A stretch of DNA of 64,000 bases. Origin: Acidimicrobiaceae bacterium (lineage in GTDB: Bacteria; Actinomycetota; Acidimicrobiia; Acidimicrobiales; UBA8190). Below are positions 60,064 to 64,000 of the stretch, in pieces. Numbering within the stretch: the first letter of the stretch is position 1; each line of letters begins with the position of its first letter. Where the stretch lies: assembly GCA_003151475.1 (NCBI GenBank), contig PLXQ01000069.1, positions 38,158 through 102,157 of the forward strand. Direction: 5' to 3'. The translations under genes and the position numbers were made by a program. The notes under the pieces were generated by a model. That model saw only the letters and a list, made by a program, of their open reading frames with translations. It did not search any database and was not told the DNA's origin.

Positions 60064-61011
60064 ATGGTCGGCCTCCTCGACCGACGCCTCGTCTTCGTGA
60101 CGGGCAAAGGTGGCGTCGGCAAGACGACGGTGGCGGCCGCACTGGCGCTGTTCGCCTCCGAACACGGCCGGCGCACGTTGTTGTGCGAGGTCGATGCCAA
60201 GGGCGACGTGGCGTCGTTTTTGGAGTCGGGCCCCACCGCCTTCACCGCCCGCGAAGTGCTGCCGCATTTGTCGGTCATGTCGATGGACACCGAAGCCTCG
60301 CTGCGTGAGTACCTCCGGCTGAACCTCCGCATCCCTATCGTCGGTCGCATCGGCCCTCTGGCCAAGGCCTTCGACTTCGTGGCCACCGCCGCGCCCGGCG
60401 TGCGCGAGATCCTCACCGTGGGAAAGCTCTGTTACGAGGTGCGCGAGAAGCATTACGACCTCGTGGTGGTCGACGCTCCGGCCACCGGACACATCATCGG
60501 GCAACTGGCCGCCCCCCAGGCCATCAACGAGCTGGTCAAGGTCGGACTCATCAGGTCCCAGACCGACTGGATGCTCGAGATCCTCTCCGATCCGGCACAG
60601 ACGGCGGTGGCCATCGTGACCACGCCCGAGGAGATGCCCGTCAACGAGACCCTGGAATTGGTCGGCCGTGTCCGGGAGGAGACCACGGTCGAACTGGGAT
60701 CGGTCGTCGTGAACCGGGTCCTGCCCGAGCTGTTCGGTCGGACCGAGGAGGAGGTCTTCGACGCGCTGTGCCGGGACGACGCCGCCCGGGAGCTCACGCG
60801 ACTGGCCGGTGACGACCCCACACCCGTGCTCACCGCCGCCCGGCTGGCCGTCACGTTGCGGCGCACCAACGCCGGACATCTCGAACGCCTGCGCTCCGCC
60901 CTCGACCCCGCTGTCCCCATGCTCTATCTCCCGTTCCTCTTCGCCCGGTATCACGGTCTGCGCACCATCCGGCAGGTGGCACTGGCCCTGGGCGAGGAAA
61001 TGGGCTTCTGA
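60064..61011 (+). CDS. ArsA/Get3-like ATPase, subunit with signature lysine
   Basis: The 315-residue P-loop ATPase has the deviant Walker A G-K-G-G-V-G-K-T-T (about 14-22) with both signature lysines. Other motifs are switch I-like V-D-A-K-G-D and switch II-like V-V-V-D-A-P-A-T-G-H. It resembles Rv3679 (BagA) of Mycobacterium tuberculosis, which pairs with Rv3680. ATG 60064 follows GAGAGGA; the longer frame covering DUF3107 is rejected. Its stop overlaps the next start (TGATG), and the two form a likely heterodimer. Confidence 0.88.
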   Translation: MVGLLDRRLVFVTGKGGVGKTTVAAALALFASEHGRRTLLCEVDAKGDVASFLESGPTAFTAREVLPHLSVMSMDTEASLREYLRLNLRIPIVGRIGPLAKAFDFVATAAPGVREILTVGKLCYEVREKHYDLVVVDAPATGHIIGQLAAPQAINELVKVGLIRSQTDWMLEILSDPAQTAVAIVTTPEEMPVNETLELVGRVREETTVELGSVVVNRVLPELFGRTEEEVFDALCRDDAARELTRLAGDDPTPVLTAARLAVTLRRTNAGHLERLRSALDPAVPMLYLPFLFARYHGLRTIRQVALALGEEMGF

Positions 61012-62201
61012 TGGCGCCCCGACGTGCGCCGTCGAAACCCGTCGGACGCGGCTCGCTGGACGGGTTGCTGGCGTCGCGCGAGATCATCGTGGCGTGCGGT
61101 CCCGGCGGGGTGGGCAAGACCACCACGGCGGCGGCGGCGGCGGCCATGGCGGCGGCGCACAGCGGCGGGAAGGTTCTCGTCCTCACCATCGACCCCGCCC
61201 GCCGGCTGGCCAACGCGCTCGGGCTCGAGGGGATCGGCAACACCGAGCGCCGGGTTCCGGACGAGGCCTTCGCCTTGGCCGGGATCAAACCCCGGGGCGA
61301 GCTCTACGCCGCCATGCTCGACACGAAGGAATCCTGGGACGCACTCATCCGCCATCACGCCCCCGATGACCGCACCCGTGACGAGATCCTGGCCAACCCG
61401 CTGTACCGCAACATCTCGCAGCGCTTCGTCCAGAGCCACGACTACATCGCCATGGAGCGGTTGTTCGAGATCCACTCCGAGGGCACCTACGACCTAATCG
61501 TGGTGGACACACCCCCCACCCGCAACGCCCTCGATTTTCTCGACGCGCCGGAGCGGATGGCCGAGTTCTTCTCGAGCCGCCTGCTGCGGTGGCTGATCGT
61601 CCCCTACCGCTCGCGCCTGGTCAACTTCGCCTCGAAGCCGTTCTACCAGGTGGCCGATCGCATACTCGGCACGCAGTTCCTGGCCGACATCGCCGAGTTC
61701 TTCATCCTGTTCCAGTCCATGTACGACGGTTTCATCGAACGGGCGCGCGCCGTGCAGCGGCTGCTGGCCGATCGCCGGACGTCGTTCATCGTCGTCTCCA
61801 CCTTGGAGACGGTGCCGCTGCGTGAAGCGGAGTACTTCGCCCAGGCCATCACCGAACGCAAGTTGCACCTGGGGGCCATCGTGCTCAACAAAGTCCTGCC
61901 CGACTATCTGCGTGATCCGGAGGGGGCCGAGGTCGCCGAGCGGCTACTCGACCGAGCGGAGGAAATCGCCGGCGCCATCGCCCCGCAGCTGAACGACGCC
62001 GAGCCGGCGCAGGTGCGGCGGGTGCTGACCGAGATCGGGCAGAACTACATGGACTACCGGATCGTGGCCCAGAGTGAAGCCGAGAAGCAGGCGGAGCTGT
62101 CCACGGCGGCGGAGACCCTCGTCAGCGTCCCCTACTTCGAAACCGACGTCCACGACTTCGCCGGCCTCATGCGCCTGGGCGCCGGACTCTGGGGCGAATG
62201 A
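61011..62201 (+). CDS. ArsA/Get3-like ATPase, subunit lacking the signature lysine
   Basis: The 396-residue partner has G-P-G-G-V-G-K-T-T (about 32-40), in which the first (intermonomer) lysine of the deviant Walker A is proline, while the P-loop lysine remains. It also has T-I-D-P-A-R-R-L, V-V-D-T-P-P-T-R and a helical insert around M-A-E-F-F-S-S-R-L-L-R. The complementary defect and the 1-bp overlap with the preceding gene point to an asymmetric heterodimer like Rv3679/Rv3680. Anion transport or membrane-protein targeting are the known roles of relatives; neither is shown here. Confidence 0.88.
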   Translation: MAPRRAPSKPVGRGSLDGLLASREIIVACGPGGVGKTTTAAAAAAMAAAHSGGKVLVLTIDPARRLANALGLEGIGNTERRVPDEAFALAGIKPRGELYAAMLDTKESWDALIRHHAPDDRTRDEILANPLYRNISQRFVQSHDYIAMERLFEIHSEGTYDLIVVDTPPTRNALDFLDAPERMAEFFSSRLLRWLIVPYRSRLVNFASKPFYQVADRILGTQFLADIAEFFILFQSMYDGFIERARAVQRLLADRRTSFIVVSTLETVPLREAEYFAQAITERKLHLGAIVLNKVLPDYLRDPEGAEVAERLLDRAEEIAGAIAPQLNDAEPAQVRRVLTEIGQNYMDYRIVAQSEAEKQAELSTAAETLVSVPYFETDVHDFAGLMRLGAGLWGE

Positions 62202-62240
62202 TCCTGCGGGGTCGACGACTGACGCGATGAGCCCGTGTTG

Positions 62241-63497
62241 TCAGGACGTGCTGTGGTTGTCGGACATGAGCACCCTGGGCACACCGTCACCGTGGACCTT
62301 GGCCGTGTACATGGCCGTGTCGGCCCGGGCCAGGATGGTTTCCGGTGTGTCGTCGGGGTACGGGTGGGCGACTCCCACGCTGGCGCTGAGCGAGATGGAA
62401 CCGACCGAGAGGTCGGTGGGTAGCTCGATTGCTCTCGCCAACCGCTGAGACAGCTTCTCGAGGTCGCGCGAGTTCTCGGTCCTGGCCACCACCACGAATT
62501 CGTCTCCGCCGTAGCGGGCCACGAAGTCGGCCCGCCGGACGCACTGACGCAGCCGATCTCCGAGCTTGCGCAACAATTCGTCGCCCACCTCTTCACCGAA
62601 CCGGTCGTTGATGGGCTTGAAGCCGTCGAGGTCCAAGAAGATGACGGCCGTCTTCACGTCGTCGAGGCACCGCTCGAGGCGGCGGCACAAGGCGGCGCGG
62701 TTGGGAAGGTCGGTGAGGGGATCGCGCGTCCCGATCCCTTCGAGCGCCGCTTGTGTGGCGCGTAGTTGGCTGATGTCGTGGCCCGAGACAACGAGTCCAC
62801 CGACGGTGGGATCGTCCATCAGGTTCACGAAGCTCAGTTCGAAAGGCACCGATGTGGTGTTGTCGCGTCGGAGCAACTCGACCTCGACAGTGGTCGGTCC
62901 CGTACTCCACTTGGGAGCATCGAGAGCGCGTGCCAAAGCCGCCGACAATGCGGGACGGTCCCTCTCGATGACGTAGTCGATCAGAGGTTTGCCTTCGACG
63001 AGTTCCTGGTCGTGGCCGAGCAGGCGCGTGATGGCGGCGGAGACGGATTCGATCTCACCTGTCGGCTCGAGAAGCATGATGATGCTCGCCGCATTGTGGA
63101 CGAGGGACCGGAACCGACCGACCTCGTTGTTGGCCACTTCCCAGCGCCGGCGTTCGGTGAGGTCGCGGATGCAGAGCACCAGGCCTCCGACGACAGAGTG
63201 AGCCAGGCGGTTGGAGGCGATGACCTCGACGAGCTTCCAACCCTCCCCGGCGCGTACTCGGAGCTCGATCGGTGTGCCGATGGCCTTGCCCTGGATGCTC
63301 GTGAGCGCGACCACGGCCAACTCCTTGTCATCGCTGTGGACGACATCGAGAGCGTTGGTCCCCGCCAGCTCCTCTGCGCTGCGGCCGAAGAGGCGCTCGG
63401 CGGCGTCGTTGGTCCACAACACGCCGCCCATCTGGTCCACGACGACGACAGCGTCGGGCAGCGACTGGGCGACGTCGGCCAGGCTTTCTCGGTCCAT
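62241..63497 (-). CDS. PAS-PAS-GGDEF diguanylate cyclase
   Basis: The 418-residue protein has two PAS sensor domains (about 5-120, D-A-V-V-V-V-D-Q-M-G-G-V-L; and about 128-250, A-S-I-I-M-L-L-E-P-T). The GGDEF domain follows (about 260-412) with the catalytic G-G-D-E-F (in A-R-Y-G-G-D-E-F) and the inhibitory I-site R-R-A-D five residues before it. It should make cyclic-di-GMP from two GTP and be inhibited by its product. No transmembrane segment is seen, so it is cytoplasmic. It converges with the ATPase operon. Confidence 0.92.
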   Translation of the reverse strand: MDRESLADVAQSLPDAVVVVDQMGGVLWTNDAAERLFGRSAEELAGTNALDVVHSDDKELAVVALTSIQGKAIGTPIELRVRAGEGWKLVEVIASNRLAHSVVGGLVLCIRDLTERRRWEVANNEVGRFRSLVHNAASIIMLLEPTGEIESVSAAITRLLGHDQELVEGKPLIDYVIERDRPALSAALARALDAPKWSTGPTTVEVELLRRDNTTSVPFELSFVNLMDDPTVGGLVVSGHDISQLRATQAALEGIGTRDPLTDLPNRAALCRRLERCLDDVKTAVIFLDLDGFKPINDRFGEEVGDELLRKLGDRLRQCVRRADFVARYGGDEFVVVARTENSRDLEKLSQRLARAIELPTDLSVGSISLSASVGVAHPYPDDTPETILARADTAMYTAKVHGDGVPRVLMSDNHSTS

Positions 63498-63670
63498 CTA
63501 AATCTGCGCCCCCGTCGTCACCGCATGACCATCGGCCGAGGAGCGCTCCGGGTTGACATGAGTCAGGCCAAGAAACCCCAGGTTGTTCATCTGTTGCGCC
63601 CCTCCAGCTACGGGGGGTGGTTCTGTGGGGGGCCCAAATCGGGTCCCCGAACCGCTCGTTTGCGACCGGC

Positions 63671-64000
63671 TCAGCCGTTGTCGGAGTTCTGGAGATGGTC
63701 GGCGAAGAACGAGAGAATGCGGCTCCAGGCATCCTCGGCCGACGCCGGGTTGTACCCGGTGCGCAGGATCTGATCCATGGCGGCCGCTTTCCCCGTGTGG
63801 TGGTTCAAGAAGCTGTGCCCGGAGGCGGGGTACTCCTTCACATCGTGGGGGATCCCGGCGGCCGTGAGCGCTTTTTCGAGCGGCGCCGCGTGTCCGCGCA
63901 GCATCCAGTCCCTGGCGCCATAGCTGGCCACGACGGGACAGGCGTCGGCCAGCAGGTGCTCCGCATGGCGCGGTACCAGGCCGTAATTGGGCGCCGCGGC
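63671..64000 (-). CDS. C-terminal part of a dienelactone-hydrolase-family alpha/beta hydrolase, cut by the window edge
   Basis: The frame enters from the right edge in phase and runs 109 residues to a stop. It includes C-P-V-V-A-S-Y-G-A-R-D (catalytic Asp) and A-S-G-H-S-F-L-N-H-H (catalytic His), as in dienelactone hydrolases. The nucleophile lies outside the window. It is upstream on the same strand as the GGDEF gene; 173 bp separate them. Confidence 0.75.
   Translation of the reverse strand, partial: AAAPNYGLVPRHAEHLLADACPVVASYGARDWMLRGHAAPLEKALTAAGIPHDVKEYPASGHSFLNHHTGKAAAMDQILRTGYNPASAEDAWSRILSFFADHLQNSDNG

Noticed and set aside
59600-60416. Extension of the dGTPase-like frame upstream of 59600
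   Set aside because: The extra 270 residues lie antisense to DUF3107 and the first ArsA-type gene and show no family similarity.

Overview
The window is a visibly GC-rich chromosomal segment. It uses GTG starts freely, and several of its protein types are typical of Actinomycetota: a DUF3107 protein beside two ArsA-type ATPases, an Ada-AlkA fusion followed by ogt, a mycothiol-dependent maleylpyruvate-isomerase-type protein, and a SufR-like regulator next to Mrp. An archaeal-type ValS and a complete System I cytochrome c maturation operon make a deep-branching lineage such as Acidimicrobiia a reasonable guess. That placement is inference; no rRNA or ribosomal protein gene is present to settle it.

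Positions 1-16.7 kb look like accessory, partly decaying DNA. Intact genes (a TPP-dependent enzyme, a PsiE-like membrane protein, a SAM methyltransferase, a LuxR regulator, a TetR-regulated MDMPI/ABM pair, a glutaredoxin-thioredoxin reductase fusion) alternate with broken ones. The broken ones are an IS110-family remnant, an ABC-2 permease fragment, a frameshifted VOC gene, the C-terminal piece of an ECF41-type sigma factor, and a possible recombinase tail.

From 16.7 to 33.7 kb coding is dense. It holds a DsbA-like/TetR/arylsulfatase locus with a good operator candidate, a MocR regulator facing a flavin-binding PNPOx-like gene, a frameshifted GNAT gene, the alkylation-repair pair, an alpha/beta hydrolase, and a branched-chain amino acid type ABC transporter reduced to three genes by two fusions. 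An SDR and an amidohydrolase follow.

From 33.7 to 46 kb are divergent valS and cysS sharing one 20-bp promoter region, an acyl-CoA dehydrogenase, a two-repeat secreted protein, a lipoprotein, a low-molecular-weight phosphatase, a DUF4395 membrane protein, a tandem-repeat tract, a TetR regulator, a glycosyltransferase, a crotonase and gmd.

From 46.1 to 53.8 kb runs ccdA-ccmABCDEFGH-ccmI-like, most genes joined by 4-bp overlaps. It predicts covalent attachment of haem to c-type cytochromes outside the membrane.

From 53.8 to 64 kb are a MerR regulator facing a hydratase, an iron-sulphur group (SufR-like regulator, cysteine desulfurase, Mrp), a dGTPase-like HD protein facing DUF3107 and the ArsA pair, a PAS-GGDEF protein, and the end of a hydrolase that runs off the window.

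A recurring feature is an A/T-containing hexamer of the form TANNNT placed exactly 6 bp before the start codon of otherwise Shine-Dalgarno-less genes. This points to widespread leaderless mRNAs and decides several start sites. No tRNA, rRNA, CRISPR array or intact mobile element was recognised.
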